Assembly: GCA_963628035.1 (NCBI GenBank)
Contig: CAVGED010000111.1
Span: 40,939 to 104,938 of the forward strand
Direction: 5' to 3'
Length of the DNA: 64,000 nt
Source of the DNA: 14-2 sp963628035
GTDB taxonomy: Bacteria > Bacillota > Clostridia > Lachnospirales > Lachnospiraceae
Under the pieces are notes generated by a model that was not told the DNA's origin, made no database searches, and saw only the letters and a program-made list of their open reading frames with translations. This document shows positions 16,293-24,975 of the stretch, in pieces. The position numbers and the translations under genes were made by a program. How positions within the stretch are numbered: the stretch's first letter is position 1; each line of letters starts with the position of its first letter.

Positions 16293-16338
16293 AAGCTTCT
16301 CCTTCTTATAATGGTCAGGGGAGTATGCTTTCACAAAA

Positions 16339-16352
16339 TGAAAGCGCTTTCT
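16339..16352. promoter_or_regulatory. Operator 1 (LacI/cre-type) in the uxa divergent region
   Basis: TGAAAGCGCTTTCT, matching the LacI/CcpA cre pattern. It lies downstream of the LacI-uxaC start site, where it could act as a roadblock. Confidence 0.8.
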
Positions 16353-16400
16353 TAAAACTTGGATGCGGAAGGGATTTGATTCCGAACCTCATCTTTTCTT

Positions 16401-16429
16401 ATTATAGCGCATTGCCAAAATAAATGCAA
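16401..16429 (-). promoter_or_regulatory. Promoter for the LacI-uxaC operon
   Basis: On the minus strand TTGCAT, 17-base spacer, TATAAT, about 105 bases before the regulator start codon. Confidence 0.75.
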
Positions 16430-16441
16430 GGAAAAAAGTGG

Positions 16442-16470
16442 TTGACGAATCTGGAAAAATGGTGTATGTA
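16442..16470 (+). promoter_or_regulatory. Promoter for uxaB-uxaA
   Basis: TTGACG, 17-base spacer, TATGTA. Operator 2 begins 5 bases after the -10, so a bound repressor would cover the transcription start. Confidence 0.7.
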
Positions 16471-16475
16471 TATTA

Positions 16476-16489
16476 TGAAAGCGCTTTCA
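16476..16489. promoter_or_regulatory. Operator 2 (LacI/cre-type) at the uxaB start site
   Basis: TGAAAGCGCTTTCA, a perfect 14-base palindrome identical in core to operator 1, 137 bases apart (about 13 helical turns). Consistent with looping by a tetrameric regulator or with CcpA control. Confidence 0.85.
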
Positions 16490-16574
16490 AGAATTGGGCA
16501 TAATCAATGCTGTTTTGGATGGCGCAGATGAACTGTTACGAATAAATATTTATGTGGGAAGGAAGGACAATGAG

Positions 16575-18038
16575 ATGGAGAGCTTGAACAGAGCGAAAAC
16601 AGGAAAAGTGGAGCGGCCGGTGCGGGTACTGCAGTTTGGAGAAGGAAATTTTCTTCGGGCATTTGTGGATTACATGATCGACATCGCCAATGAGCGTGGC
16701 GTGTTTGATGGAGATATTGTGCTGGTGAAGCCCATTGAGTATGGGAGCCTTGAACATATGAAGGAGCAGGAGTGCCAGTATACGGTTCAGCTTCGGGGAA
16801 TCGTGGACGGAGAGGCCAGGAAGATCAACCGGATCGTGACAAGTGTTGCGGATGCGGTGGATGCATATAGTGAATATGAGAAGTACGCGGCGTTTGCGAA
16901 GCTTGACACCCTGCGGTTTATTGTTTCCAATACCACGGAGGCGGGAATTGTCTATGATGAGGAGGATCGGCTGGAATTTACGCCGCCCAGGTCTTATCCG
17001 GGAAAGCTGACGAAGCTTTTGTATGAGCGGTATCAGTATTTTAAAGGAGCTTTGGATAAGGGAGTGATCATTCTTCCGGTGGAACTTATCGATGATAATG
17101 GTATACATCTGAAGGAGTGTGTACACAAGCTCTCCAGGCTCTGGGGACTGGAGGAAGGGTTTGAACACTGGCTTGAGGAGGCCTGTGTGTTCACCTCCAC
17201 CCTGGTAGATCGCATTGTGACGGGATATCCCAGAGAGGAAGCCGAGCAGATCTTTGAGGAGCTGGGATACCGGGACAGCATGCTGGTGACCGGAGAGCCG
17301 TTTGCACTGTGGGTGATCGAGAGTGACCGGGATATCAGTGGGGAGCTGCCGCTTCCGGCGGCGGGACTACCGGTAATCTTTACGGACAATCAGAAGCCAT
17401 ATAAGCAGCGGAAGGTCCGGATCCTAAACGGAGCACATACTTCCTTCGTGCTGGCTTCCTATCTCTGCGGAAATGATATCGTGCTGGAGTCCATGGAGGA
17501 TGAGTTGATCTTCCGTTTTATGAAGGATACGGTGTTTGGAGAGATCATTCCTACGCTGACCCTGCCGAAGGAGGAACTGGTGGATTTCGCCAATGCAGTC
17601 ATCACACGTTTCAAGAATCCGTATGTGAAGCATGCGTTGTTGTCCATTTCCCTGAATTCTGTGTCCAAGTGGCGGGCACGTTGTATGCCAAGCTTCCTGG
17701 GATATCTGGAAAAAGAAGGGAAGCTGCCGGAGCACCTGACATTTTCACTGGCTGCGCTCATGGCTTTCTATACGGGCAGTGAGATCCGGGACAATGCGTT
17801 GATCGGGCATCGGAGCGGGGAGGAATACCGGATTCTTGATGATGAGGCTGTGCTGGAATTCTTCAAGGAGAACAGCGGAAAGGAAGCCGCAGACTATGCA
17901 CATGCTGTGCTTGCCAATGTGGATTTCTGGGGGCAGGACTTAAGCGTGCTGCCAGGCGTCCAGGCGGCGATTACTTCCTATCTTGCTGATATCCGTGCGC
18001 TGGGAATGCGGGGAGCCATGGAGAAGATTTTTGGATAA
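16575..18038 (+). CDS. uxaB: Tagaturonate reductase (altronate oxidoreductase)
   Basis: 487 residues of the mannitol dehydrogenase/UxaB family, which reduces D-tagaturonate to D-altronate with NADH. Signatures: VRVLQFGEGNFLRAFVDYMID (dinucleotide-binding N-terminus), VSNTTEAGIVY, ELIDDNG, FTSTLVDRIVTGYP, GEPFALWVIE, VRILNGAHTSF and KHALLSISLNSVSKW. The ATG at 16575 is chosen because GGAAGGA precedes it and upstream codons run through the operator. Fructuronate reductase (UxuB) is the main alternative, but the adjacent altronate dehydratase favours UxaB. Confidence 0.92.
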   Translation: MESLNRAKTGKVERPVRVLQFGEGNFLRAFVDYMIDIANERGVFDGDIVLVKPIEYGSLEHMKEQECQYTVQLRGIVDGEARKINRIVTSVADAVDAYSEYEKYAAFAKLDTLRFIVSNTTEAGIVYDEEDRLEFTPPRSYPGKLTKLLYERYQYFKGALDKGVIILPVELIDDNGIHLKECVHKLSRLWGLEEGFEHWLEEACVFTSTLVDRIVTGYPREEAEQIFEELGYRDSMLVTGEPFALWVIESDRDISGELPLPAAGLPVIFTDNQKPYKQRKVRILNGAHTSFVLASYLCGNDIVLESMEDELIFRFMKDTVFGEIIPTLTLPKEELVDFANAVITRFKNPYVKHALLSISLNSVSKWRARCMPSFLGYLEKEGKLPEHLTFSLAALMAFYTGSEIRDNALIGHRSGEEYRILDDEAVLEFFKENSGKEAADYAHAVLANVDFWGQDLSVLPGVQAAITSYLADIRALGMRGAMEKIFG

Positions 18039-18052
18039 AGCGGAGAATGATG

Positions 18053-19594
18053 ATGAGAGATTTTGTGAAGATCCATGAAAATGATAACGTGGCTGTGGCT
18101 TTAAGAGAGATTCAAAAGGGCGAAAAGCTGTTGGATATCCAGGCACTTGATACAATTCCGGCCGGCCACAAGATGGCACTGTATGATATCCCGGCGGGCA
18201 GCGGCGTGATTAAGTATGGTGCGCAGATCGGAACGGCCAGTGTGGATATAAAGGCCGGGCAGTGGGTGCATACCCACAATGTGAAGACGGGACTGGGGGA
18301 TCTATTGACCTACACGTATCAGCCGGTGAAAAGTGAGGCGGAGGATGCAGCGACAGGGCAATCTGGAACTCTGGCAACGTCCGGCGAGAATGGGGCAAAG
18401 GTGCCGGAAGGGAAGAAAATGCCGGGTTCCCGTGTCTTTCAGGGATATCGCCGGACGGACGGCAAGGTAGGCATCCGTAACGATGTCTGGATCATTCCGA
18501 CGGTCGGCTGTGTCAGCAAGATCGGGGAGGTCATGGCGAAGGCGGCCAATGCAAGGAATCACTTTCAGGGCAAGGTGATAGCCTTTCAGCATCCCTACGG
18601 TTGTTCACAGATGGGAGAGGATCAGGAGCACACCAGGACGATCCTTTCAGATCTTGTGAACCATCCCAATGCAGGAGGCGTCCTGGTTCTGGGACTTGGC
18701 TGCGAGAACAGCGGTGTTGAGGTGCTGAAAAAATACATCGGTGATTACGATGAGAAGCGTGTCCGTTTTCTTGTATGCCAGGAAGTGGAGGACGAATTAG
18801 AAGAAGGGGCCGGGATTCTGGATGAGCTCATAGCTTATGCTTCCGGCTTTGAGCGGGAGCCGATTGACGCTTCCGAGCTGGTGGTGGGATTAAAATGCGG
18901 CGGAAGCGACGGCTTCTCCGGTATCACAGCCAATCCGCTGGTGGGGCGCTTCTCCGATCTGCTGGTGGCCAGTGGAGGAACCACGATCCTCACGGAAGTG
19001 CCGGAAATGTTCGGTGCGGAGACCTTCCTGATGAACCGTTGTGCGAACCGGGAGCTGTTTGAGGAGACGGTAAGCCTTATCAATGATTTTAAGAAATATT
19101 ATCAGGACAACCATCAGACTATCTATGAGAATCCTTCTCCCGGAAATAAGGCAGGCGGGATCACCACGCTGGAGGATAAATCCCTGGGCTGTATCCAGAA
19201 GTCCGGCAGTGCCGCGGTGAAGGGAGTACTTGCCTATGGGGAGACGGTGACAAATCATGGATTGAATCTCTTGAGCGCACCCGGAAACGACCTGGTGGCG
19301 GCTACGGCACTTGCCGCCAGCGGCGCACATCTGGTGCTGTTTACCACCGGGCGTGGAACGCCCTTCGCGGCTCCGGTTCCCACGGTGAAGATTGCCAGCA
19401 ATTGTTCCCTGGCGGAGCATAAACAGAACTGGATCGATTTTGATGCAGGTGTGCTGGCGGAGGATGCCGGGATGGAGGAGGCGGCAGCGCGGCTGTTTGC
19501 TTATGTGATTGCGGTTGCGTCCGGAAGAGAGGTTCTCAGTGAGAAGGCGGGACTCCAGGATATGGCGATCTTCAAGCAGGGAGTGACGCTGTAA
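18053..19594 (+). CDS. uxaA: Altronate dehydratase
   Basis: About 513 residues. An N-terminal SAF domain (residues ~1-85, ending KTGLGDL) is joined by a low-complexity linker to the large dehydratase domain, with GYRRTDGKVGIRND, HPYGCSQMGEDQEHT, LGLGCENSG, GLKCGGSDGFSGITANPLVG, GGTTILTEVPEMFGAE and TTGRGTPFAAPVPTVKIASN. It converts D-altronate to 2-keto-3-deoxygluconate. Three ATGs at 18047, 18050 and 18053 compete; the third has the best spacing from GGAG. It follows uxaB by about 14 bases. KDG kinase and aldolase genes are not in the window. Confidence 0.95.
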   Translation: MRDFVKIHENDNVAVALREIQKGEKLLDIQALDTIPAGHKMALYDIPAGSGVIKYGAQIGTASVDIKAGQWVHTHNVKTGLGDLLTYTYQPVKSEAEDAATGQSGTLATSGENGAKVPEGKKMPGSRVFQGYRRTDGKVGIRNDVWIIPTVGCVSKIGEVMAKAANARNHFQGKVIAFQHPYGCSQMGEDQEHTRTILSDLVNHPNAGGVLVLGLGCENSGVEVLKKYIGDYDEKRVRFLVCQEVEDELEEGAGILDELIAYASGFEREPIDASELVVGLKCGGSDGFSGITANPLVGRFSDLLVASGGTTILTEVPEMFGAETFLMNRCANRELFEETVSLINDFKKYYQDNHQTIYENPSPGNKAGGITTLEDKSLGCIQKSGSAAVKGVLAYGETVTNHGLNLLSAPGNDLVAATALAASGAHLVLFTTGRGTPFAAPVPTVKIASNCSLAEHKQNWIDFDAGVLAEDAGMEEAAARLFAYVIAVASGREVLSEKAGLQDMAIFKQGVTL

Positions 19595-19620
19595 ACCTTA
19601 AGAAAAATTTGTGTAAATGC

Positions 19621-19649
19621 TTGACAAGCGGAATAAAGTGGTTTAAAGT
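19621..19649 (+). promoter_or_regulatory. Promoter of the thiamine salvage operon
   Basis: TTGACA, 17-base spacer, TAAAGT, immediately upstream of the TPP riboswitch. Confidence 0.75.
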
Positions 19650-19656
19650 AGTAACG

Positions 19657-19742
19657 ACATCAGGGGCGGCGAAAGCCTGAGAAAAACTGTAAGTTTAGTC
19701 CCTTATTACCTGATCCGGGTAATGCCGGCGTAGGGAGAATGT
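19657..19742 (+). ncRNA. TPP riboswitch (THI element)
   Basis: The THI-box consensus is clear: CAGGGG with CTGAGA, a variable P3 arm, then ACCTGATCCGGGTAATGCC and GGCGTAGGGA. ACAT at 19657 pairs with ATGT at 19739 as P1. TPP binding should stabilise this fold and let the downstream terminator form, lowering expression of thiE-thiD-cytX-thiW-thiM. Confidence 0.97.
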
Positions 19743-19774
19743 GTTTCCTATTTTGAGATCATAGTGAACATGTT

Positions 19775-19803
19775 GACCCTGCGCGGAATGCGCAGGGTCT
19801 TCT
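19775..19803 (+). terminator. Riboswitch expression-platform terminator
   Basis: Perfect 10-bp stem GACCCTGCGC / GCGCAGGGTC, 5-base loop, then a T-rich TTCTT. About 70 bases separate it from the thiE start codon. Confidence 0.85.
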
Positions 19804-19871
19804 TACGTGGAGCAATCTGTGGTCTGCTTATTCGCATAATCCGCATAAGCAGAGAAAGGGAGGAGTGACCT

Positions 19872-20507
19872 ATGAATTTTAAACGAGAACATTTGACCCT
19901 ATATGCCGTCACAGATCGCCATTGGCTGAGAGGTGATACATTAGCTCATCAGGTGGAGCAGGCCCTGCGGGGTGGGGCTACCATGATACAGCTTCGGGAA
20001 AAGGAGCTTGGCGAGGCGGAGTTTTTGCGCGAGGCATTGGAAATCCAGACTATATGCAGAAGGTATCGGGTTCCCTTCCTTATCAATGATAACGTGGCGC
20101 TGGCCAGGGAGATCGACGCGGACGGTGTCCATGTAGGGCAGAGCGATATGGAGGCAGGCAATGTCCGAAAGCTCCTTGGACCGGACAAGATCATAGGCGT
20201 TACGGCCAAGACCGTGGAGCAGGCCATGCGAGCAGAGGCAGCAGGTGCGGATTATCTGGGAAGCGGTGCTGTGTTCGGTACCGGAACCAAGACAGACACC
20301 AGCAGGCTTTCACATGATGTTTTACAACAAATTTGTGAGAACGTCCGGATTCCGGTGGCGGCCATCGGAGGGATTACAGCAGAGAATGTTTTAAAGCTGC
20401 GGGGCAGGAAGATCGCCGGAGTCGCGGTGGTGAGCGGGATCTTTGCTGCAGAGGATATTGAAGAAGCAGCCAGAACCATGAAGGAACGGGTTCTTACAAT
20501 ACTATAA
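19872..20507 (+). CDS. thiE: Thiamine phosphate synthase
   Basis: 211-residue TIM barrel joining HMP-PP and thiazole phosphate. Signatures: YAVTDRHWL, GGATMIQLREKEL, FLINDNVALAREIDADGVHVGQSDM, IIGVTAKT, GADYLGSGAVFGTGTKTDT, VAAIGGI and VAVVSGIFAAED. Ribosome binding site AAAGGGAGGAG. First gene after the riboswitch. Confidence 0.97.
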   Translation: MNFKREHLTLYAVTDRHWLRGDTLAHQVEQALRGGATMIQLREKELGEAEFLREALEIQTICRRYRVPFLINDNVALAREIDADGVHVGQSDMEAGNVRKLLGPDKIIGVTAKTVEQAMRAEAAGADYLGSGAVFGTGTKTDTSRLSHDVLQQICENVRIPVAAIGGITAENVLKLRGRKIAGVAVVSGIFAAEDIEEAARTMKERVLTIL

Positions 20508-20512
20508 TTGCA

Positions 20513-20550
20513 ACAGTTCAGCCAGACTGTAGGCGTGGCCTGAACTGTTA
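20513..20550. repeat. Intergenic hairpin between thiE and thiD
   Basis: AACAGTTCAG and CTGAACTGTT form a perfect 10-bp stem with GCCA/TGGC continuing inside. Its 3' half (GGCGTGGCCTGAACTGTT) resembles the loop module found at 6.1, 39.7 and 46.6 kb. No T-run, so it is more likely a repeat or processing element than a strong terminator. Confidence 0.65.
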
Positions 20551-20668
20551 CTTATAATCAGCATACAGAAGGGACTGTATTCACAGCCCTTGTATGAATA
20601 TATTACAGCGGCAGGCCGGGGGCACCACTTTCTGTCGCTATACAAAATTAATGCGAAGGAGATCAGAT

Positions 20669-21469
20669 ATGAAGACAGCATTAACAATCGCTGGAAGTGA
20701 TTCCAGCGGAGGCGCCGGCATCCAGGCAGATATCAAGACGATGATGGCAAATGGCGTGTACGCCATGAGCGCCGTCACGGCTCTGACTGCCCAGAATACG
20801 ACCGGCGTAACAGACATTATGGAGGTAACTCCGAAGTTTTTGGCAGAGCAGCTGGATTGTATTTTTGAGGATATATATCCGGATGCGGTAAAGACAGGGA
20901 TGGTAGCCTCATCGGAACTCATTGAGACGATCGCGGCGAAGCTTAAGGAATACGAGGCGAAAAACCTTGTGATCGACCCTGTCATGGTGGCAACCAGCGG
21001 AGCGAAGCTCATCAGCGACGGAGCCATCAGCACCTTGAAAAAAGAATTATTACCTCTTGCAACCGTGATTACACCAAATATACCGGAGACGGAAGTGCTT
21101 TCCGGCATGCGTGTGCAGACGGAGGAGGATATGCTTGCGGCGGCAAAGCTCATCTATGAGACTTATGGCTGCGCGGTTCTTGTGAAGGGTGGCCATCAGC
21201 TCAACGACGCCAACGATCTGCTGTACCAAAGAAACGGTTATCGTTGGTTTTACGGGAAGCGCATCGACAATCCCAACACCCATGGGACCGGATGTACCCT
21301 GTCCAGCGCCATTGCGTCCAATCTGGCCAAGGGCTATGACCTGGAGACGTCTGTGGCCTATGCCAAGAACTATATTTCCGGGGCGCTGGCAGCCATGCTG
21401 GATCTTGGAAAAGGAAGCGGCCCGATGAACCATGGATTTCAAATTATCGGAGAGTACAAGGAGAGATGA
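20669..21469 (+). CDS. thiD: Hydroxymethylpyrimidine/phosphomethylpyrimidine kinase
   Basis: 266-residue ribokinase-fold enzyme phosphorylating HMP twice. Signatures: ALTIAGSDSSGGAGIQADIK, GVYAMSAVTALTAQNT, DPVMVATSGAKL, TPNIPETEVLSG, VLVKGGH and the ATP/anion hole GTGCTLSSAIASNLA. The start ATG at 20669 has AAGGAGA upstream; the longer frame runs back into the intergenic hairpin region and is not supported. Confidence 0.97.
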   Translation: MKTALTIAGSDSSGGAGIQADIKTMMANGVYAMSAVTALTAQNTTGVTDIMEVTPKFLAEQLDCIFEDIYPDAVKTGMVASSELIETIAAKLKEYEAKNLVIDPVMVATSGAKLISDGAISTLKKELLPLATVITPNIPETEVLSGMRVQTEEDMLAAAKLIYETYGCAVLVKGGHQLNDANDLLYQRNGYRWFYGKRIDNPNTHGTGCTLSSAIASNLAKGYDLETSVAYAKNYISGALAAMLDLGKGSGPMNHGFQIIGEYKER

Positions 21470-21470
21470 G

Positions 21471-22655
21471 ATGAATACGAAAAAGACTTCAGTTTTCAGT
21501 AACGGATTGATCTGGTTCGGTGCGGGCGTTTCCATTGCGGAGATCCTGACAGGAACCTATTTTGCACCCCTGGGCTTCACAAAGGGTCTGGCGGCCATAC
21601 TTCTGGGTCACCTGATCGGGGGACTTCTGATGTTTGCAGCCGGCATGATCGGCGCACGGGAAGAAAAGAGTGCTATGGAGACAGTGAAAATGAGCTTCGG
21701 CGGGAAGGGAGGCCTTCTTTTCTCCATACTGAACATCCTGCAGCTTGTGGGCTGGACCGCTATCATGATCTACGACGGCGCCCTGGCAGCCAATGGAATC
21801 TTTCATACAGGAAAATGGGTTTGGGCGCTGGTGATCGGCGTGCTGATCCTGCTGTGGATCCTGGTGGGCCTGACCAACCTAGGAAAAGTCAACACCATTG
21901 CCATGGCGGCGCTTTTTATCCTGACCCTGGTGCTTTTTAAGGTGGTCTTTATCGGCGGAAACGGCGCAGCGGCCATCGTCAGTGACGAGCTGAGCTTCGG
22001 TGCTGCCGTAGAGCTGGCTGTGGCTATGCCCCTGTCCTGGCTGCCGCTTATCAGCGACTATACCAGAGAGGCGGAGAAGCCCTTTGCGGCAACGCTGACC
22101 AGTGTTGTGGTCTATGGTGTTGTCAGTTGCTTCATGTACATCATCGGAATGGGCGCCTCCATCTACACAGGGGAATCCGACATCGCACAAATCATGGTGA
22201 AGGCCGGTCTGGGTGTGGCAGGACTTCTGATTATCCTGCTGGCTACCGTAACCACCACGTTCCTGGATGCTTATTCCGCGGGCGTGTCCTGCGTATCTAT
22301 TTCCGAGAAGATCCCGGAGAAATGGGCGGCTGTTGTAGTGACGGTCATCGGCACCATCGGTGCGATCGTGTATCCCATGGACAATATCACCGATTTCCTG
22401 TACCTCATCGGTTCCGTGTTTGCACCCATGATCGCGGTACAGATCGCAGACTATTTTATCCTGAAAAAAAGAGGGAGCAAGGCTTCCTTCAATATACGGA
22501 ATCTGGTGATCTGGCTCATTGGCTTTGTGCTCTACCGTCTGCTGAATGCGCGGCTTGATACGCCGGTGGGCGTGACATTTCCGGTTATGGTTGTGACTGT
22601 TGTGCTCTGCCTGGTTGTGGAACTGTTGTTTAGAGGTAAGAAAAAAGCGAATTGA
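21471..22655 (+). CDS. cytX: Putative hydroxymethylpyrimidine transporter CytX
   Basis: 394 residues with about 12 hydrophobic segments, of the NCS1 nucleobase:cation symporter family. N-terminal GLIWFGAGVSIAEILTGTYF and SWLPLISDYTRE are CytX-type motifs. Its position directly after thiD under a TPP riboswitch supports HMP uptake. The ATG at 21471 begins one base after the thiD stop, with AAGGAGAG upstream, indicating coupling. Confidence 0.9.
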   Translation: MNTKKTSVFSNGLIWFGAGVSIAEILTGTYFAPLGFTKGLAAILLGHLIGGLLMFAAGMIGAREEKSAMETVKMSFGGKGGLLFSILNILQLVGWTAIMIYDGALAANGIFHTGKWVWALVIGVLILLWILVGLTNLGKVNTIAMAALFILTLVLFKVVFIGGNGAAAIVSDELSFGAAVELAVAMPLSWLPLISDYTREAEKPFAATLTSVVVYGVVSCFMYIIGMGASIYTGESDIAQIMVKAGLGVAGLLIILLATVTTTFLDAYSAGVSCVSISEKIPEKWAAVVVTVIGTIGAIVYPMDNITDFLYLIGSVFAPMIAVQIADYFILKKRGSKASFNIRNLVIWLIGFVLYRLLNARLDTPVGVTFPVMVVTVVLCLVVELLFRGKKKAN

Positions 22656-22705
22656 TGGTTCTCATTCTCTTCTTGTTCGGAGGATGAGAACAAGAGGAGG
22701 ATGAC

Positions 22706-23218
22706 ATGAAAAAAACAAATTTAAAGAAATTAACGTTGACAGCAATCTTTGCGGCGGTGGCCGTGGTGGGATCTCTATTTTCATTTCCGGTGCTTGATTC
22801 AAAATGCGCGCCTGTGCAGCATCTGGTGAATATTCTGTGCGCTGTATTTGTAGGCCCCTGGTGGGGACTGGCAGCAGCCTTTATCTCCAGTCTGATCCGG
22901 AATCTCATCGGCTGGGGGACGCTTCTGGCCTTTCCGGGGAGCATGTGCGGCGCACTGCTGGCGGGACTTTTGTACAAGTATGGAAAGAAGCTGCCCTTCG
23001 CCTATGTGGGAGAAGTGGTAGGAACCGGGCTCATCGGCGGTATGCTGGCTTATCCGGTGGCTGCACTGATCATGGGGAATAAAGCCGCAGCACTGTTTAC
23101 CTTTGTGGTGCCGTTTCTTATAAGCACCTGCGGAGGAACACTGATCGCCATCGTGATCACGGCAGCCCTTAAGAAGACCGGGCAGTTGGACAAGATGAAG
23201 GAAGAGTTGGATTCGTAG
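22706..23218 (+). CDS. thiW: ECF transporter substrate-binding component ThiW
   Basis: 170 residues, about five to six membrane helices. Matches ThiW: an S component thought to capture the thiazole moiety and work with a shared ECF EcfAAT module encoded elsewhere. Features: LTAIFAAVAVVGSLFSFPV, CAPVQHLVNILCAVFVGPWWGLAAAF, GTLLAFPGSMCGALLAG. Adjacency to thiM (thiazole kinase) supports the substrate. GAGGAGG precedes the ATG and may be partly paired with the TCTTGTTC sequence 30 bases upstream. Confidence 0.92.
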   Translation: MKKTNLKKLTLTAIFAAVAVVGSLFSFPVLDSKCAPVQHLVNILCAVFVGPWWGLAAAFISSLIRNLIGWGTLLAFPGSMCGALLAGLLYKYGKKLPFAYVGEVVGTGLIGGMLAYPVAALIMGNKAAALFTFVVPFLISTCGGTLIAIVITAALKKTGQLDKMKEELDS

Positions 23219-23291
23219 GTGGACAACAAATAGCTGCATATGCTAAAATGTATGACAATCAGGAATCATTTGGAAAAGTGAGGGAGCCCTT

Positions 23292-24119
23292 ATGCATGCT
23301 GATAAAGCTTGGCAATTATATCAGAGAGTAAGACAGGAGAGACCGTTGGTACACTGCATTACAAATGTGGTGACTGTAACGGACTGCGCCAATATTCTGC
23401 TGGCTGCCGGGGCTTCCCCCACCATGGCGCATCATCCCATGGAAGCTGCCGAGGTGACAGGCGGCTGCAGAAGTCTGGTGTGCAATCTTGGTGCAACGGA
23501 ATCGTTGGAGGCTATGGTGAATGCGGGAAGAGCGGCCGCCGGGCTTTCCCATCCGATCGTGCTGGATCCGGTGGGAGTGTCCGGTTCCGGCTTTCGCAGA
23601 GCGAAATGCTTCGAACTTCTGGAAGAATTCCCGGTGACTTGTATCCGGGGAAACCTGTCGGAAATCCGTGCCCTGATGGAGAATGCAGGGACTGTGGCCG
23701 GTGTGGATGCAGATGTGCGCGATGGCGTGACGGAAGAGAATCTCTCACGTATCAGCCGGGAGATCATGGAATTTGCCGGGGAGCGGCACTGCATGGTGAT
23801 CGCTTCCGGGAGAATCGATATCGTCACAGATGGCCGAACCGTTTACAGTGTCCGAAACGGAGATCCCATGATGGCACAGATCACAGGCAGCGGCTGCATG
23901 TCTTCGGCGCTATTGGGCGCATACCTGGGCGTAGAAAACTCCGTAGAGGCGGCAGCATCGGCCTGCGCAGTGATGGGAATCTGCGGTGAGATCGCCGGAG
24001 CCAAAACCAGAGCGCAGGGCGGCGGAACCATGACCTTTCATCAGTTGCTCATTGATGCATGCTCTGTCTTGTGCGAGGAGGATGTGCAGAAGCGGATACT
24101 GGTACAGAAAGAGATGTAG
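23292..24119 (+). CDS. thiM: Hydroxyethylthiazole kinase
   Basis: 275 residues. Phosphorylates 4-methyl-5-hydroxyethylthiazole for thiamine salvage. Signatures: PLVHCITNVVTVTDCANILLAAGASPTMAH, NLGATES, LDPVGVSGSGFR, IRGNLSEI, IASGRIDIVTDG and the active-site ITGSGCMSSALLGAYL. Last gene of the riboswitch operon. Together the operon salvages HMP (CytX, ThiD) and thiazole (ThiW, ThiM) and joins them (ThiE); no de novo thiC, thiG or thiS is seen. Confidence 0.97.
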   Translation: MHADKAWQLYQRVRQERPLVHCITNVVTVTDCANILLAAGASPTMAHHPMEAAEVTGGCRSLVCNLGATESLEAMVNAGRAAAGLSHPIVLDPVGVSGSGFRRAKCFELLEEFPVTCIRGNLSEIRALMENAGTVAGVDADVRDGVTEENLSRISREIMEFAGERHCMVIASGRIDIVTDGRTVYSVRNGDPMMAQITGSGCMSSALLGAYLGVENSVEAAASACAVMGICGEIAGAKTRAQGGGTMTFHQLLIDACSVLCEEDVQKRILVQKEM

Positions 24120-24208
24120 TGGAATTGGTGGAAAAAAGAAAGTGAGATATGATAGGAACCTCTTCGAGAACCCTATAATCATATATCATTACATGCTTTG
24201 AAATTTTG

Positions 24209-24238
24209 GACTGCAGGAGATATCTGCGGTCTTTTTTT
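24209..24238 (+). terminator. Terminator of the thiamine operon
   Basis: 8-bp stem GACTGCAG / CTGCGGTC (one G-T pair), 7-base loop, then seven Ts. Confidence 0.9.
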
Positions 24239-24246
24239 GTACATAC

Positions 24247-24275
24247 TTGACATTATACTCCTGTGGGAGTACAAT
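24247..24275 (+). promoter_or_regulatory. Promoter with embedded operator for the DUF3990-HTH module
   Basis: TTGACA, 17-base spacer, TACAAT. The inverted repeat TACTCC-TGTG-GGAGTA (24256-24271) fills the spacer and touches the -10, the expected place for autorepression by the HTH protein encoded in the operon. Confidence 0.8.
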
Positions 24276-24297
24276 ATGAATGGAGGTATGCATAATC

Positions 24298-24975
24298 ATG
24301 ACAAAGAGGATTTATCACGGTTCAAAGGATATTATCGAAAAGCCGATATTCGGATATGGAAGGAAGTATAATGATTACGGCTTGGGCTTTTATTGTACGG
24401 ATATTCTCGATATGGCAAAGGAATGGGGAGTAGACAATAGCCGGGATGGATATGCAAATTGCTATTCTATCGACTGCGACGGTCTGTCAATTCTTGATCT
24501 TAACAGCGACGAGTATAGTATACTGCATTGGCTTGCAATCCTTTTGGAGAACAGAGAGTTTGATGTACCGTCAGCGCTTGCTCTTGAAGCAAAGGAGTAT
24601 ATTCAAAAGGAATTTGCAGTAAATTATAAGAGCTATGACATTATGATAGGGTATCGTGCCGATGACAGTTATTTTTCCTTTGCGCAGGATTTTCTAAACG
24701 GAACCATATCTTATCGTCAACTGAACAATGCAATGCACCTCGGCAAGCTTGGCCAGCAATTTGTGTTAAAAAGTGAAAAGGCCTTTGAGAGAATTGTTTT
24801 TGAAGGATATGAAATAGCCGAGTCAAAAGAATGGTATATGAAAAAAATGCAGCGCGATAAGTCCGCAAGGCGTGAATATTTCAGCACGGAACGAAATAAA
24901 CGACAAAAGGGCGATATCTATATCACGCAGATTCTTGATGAGGAGATGAGAGAGGATGATCAACGCTTACGATAA
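24298..24975 (+). CDS. DUF3990-like protein, candidate ADP-ribosyltransferase-fold toxin
   Basis: 225 residues. The N-terminus has IYHGSKDIIEKP and YNDYGLGFYCTDILDMAKEWG, the H-G-S and D/Y-G-GFY-T pattern of DUF3990 proteins, whose fold resembles ADP-ribosyltransferases and which often sit in two-gene modules. NFAVNYKSYDIMIGYRADDSYF continues that likeness, split over residues ~105-125. The C-terminus is basic. The ATG at 24298 is preceded by GGAGG; ATG 24280 lacks one. It overlaps the HTH gene by 20 bases. Base composition is more AT-rich than its neighbours, suggesting transfer. Toxin activity is inference from context, not shown. Confidence 0.75.
   Translation: MTKRIYHGSKDIIEKPIFGYGRKYNDYGLGFYCTDILDMAKEWGVDNSRDGYANCYSIDCDGLSILDLNSDEYSILHWLAILLENREFDVPSALALEAKEYIQKEFAVNYKSYDIMIGYRADDSYFSFAQDFLNGTISYRQLNNAMHLGKLGQQFVLKSEKAFERIVFEGYEIAESKEWYMKKMQRDKSARREYFSTERNKRQKGDIYITQILDEEMREDDQRLR

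Noticed and set aside
20594..20668. 25-codon upstream extension of thiD
   Set aside because: No support from family length; AAGGAGA precedes the ATG at 20669.
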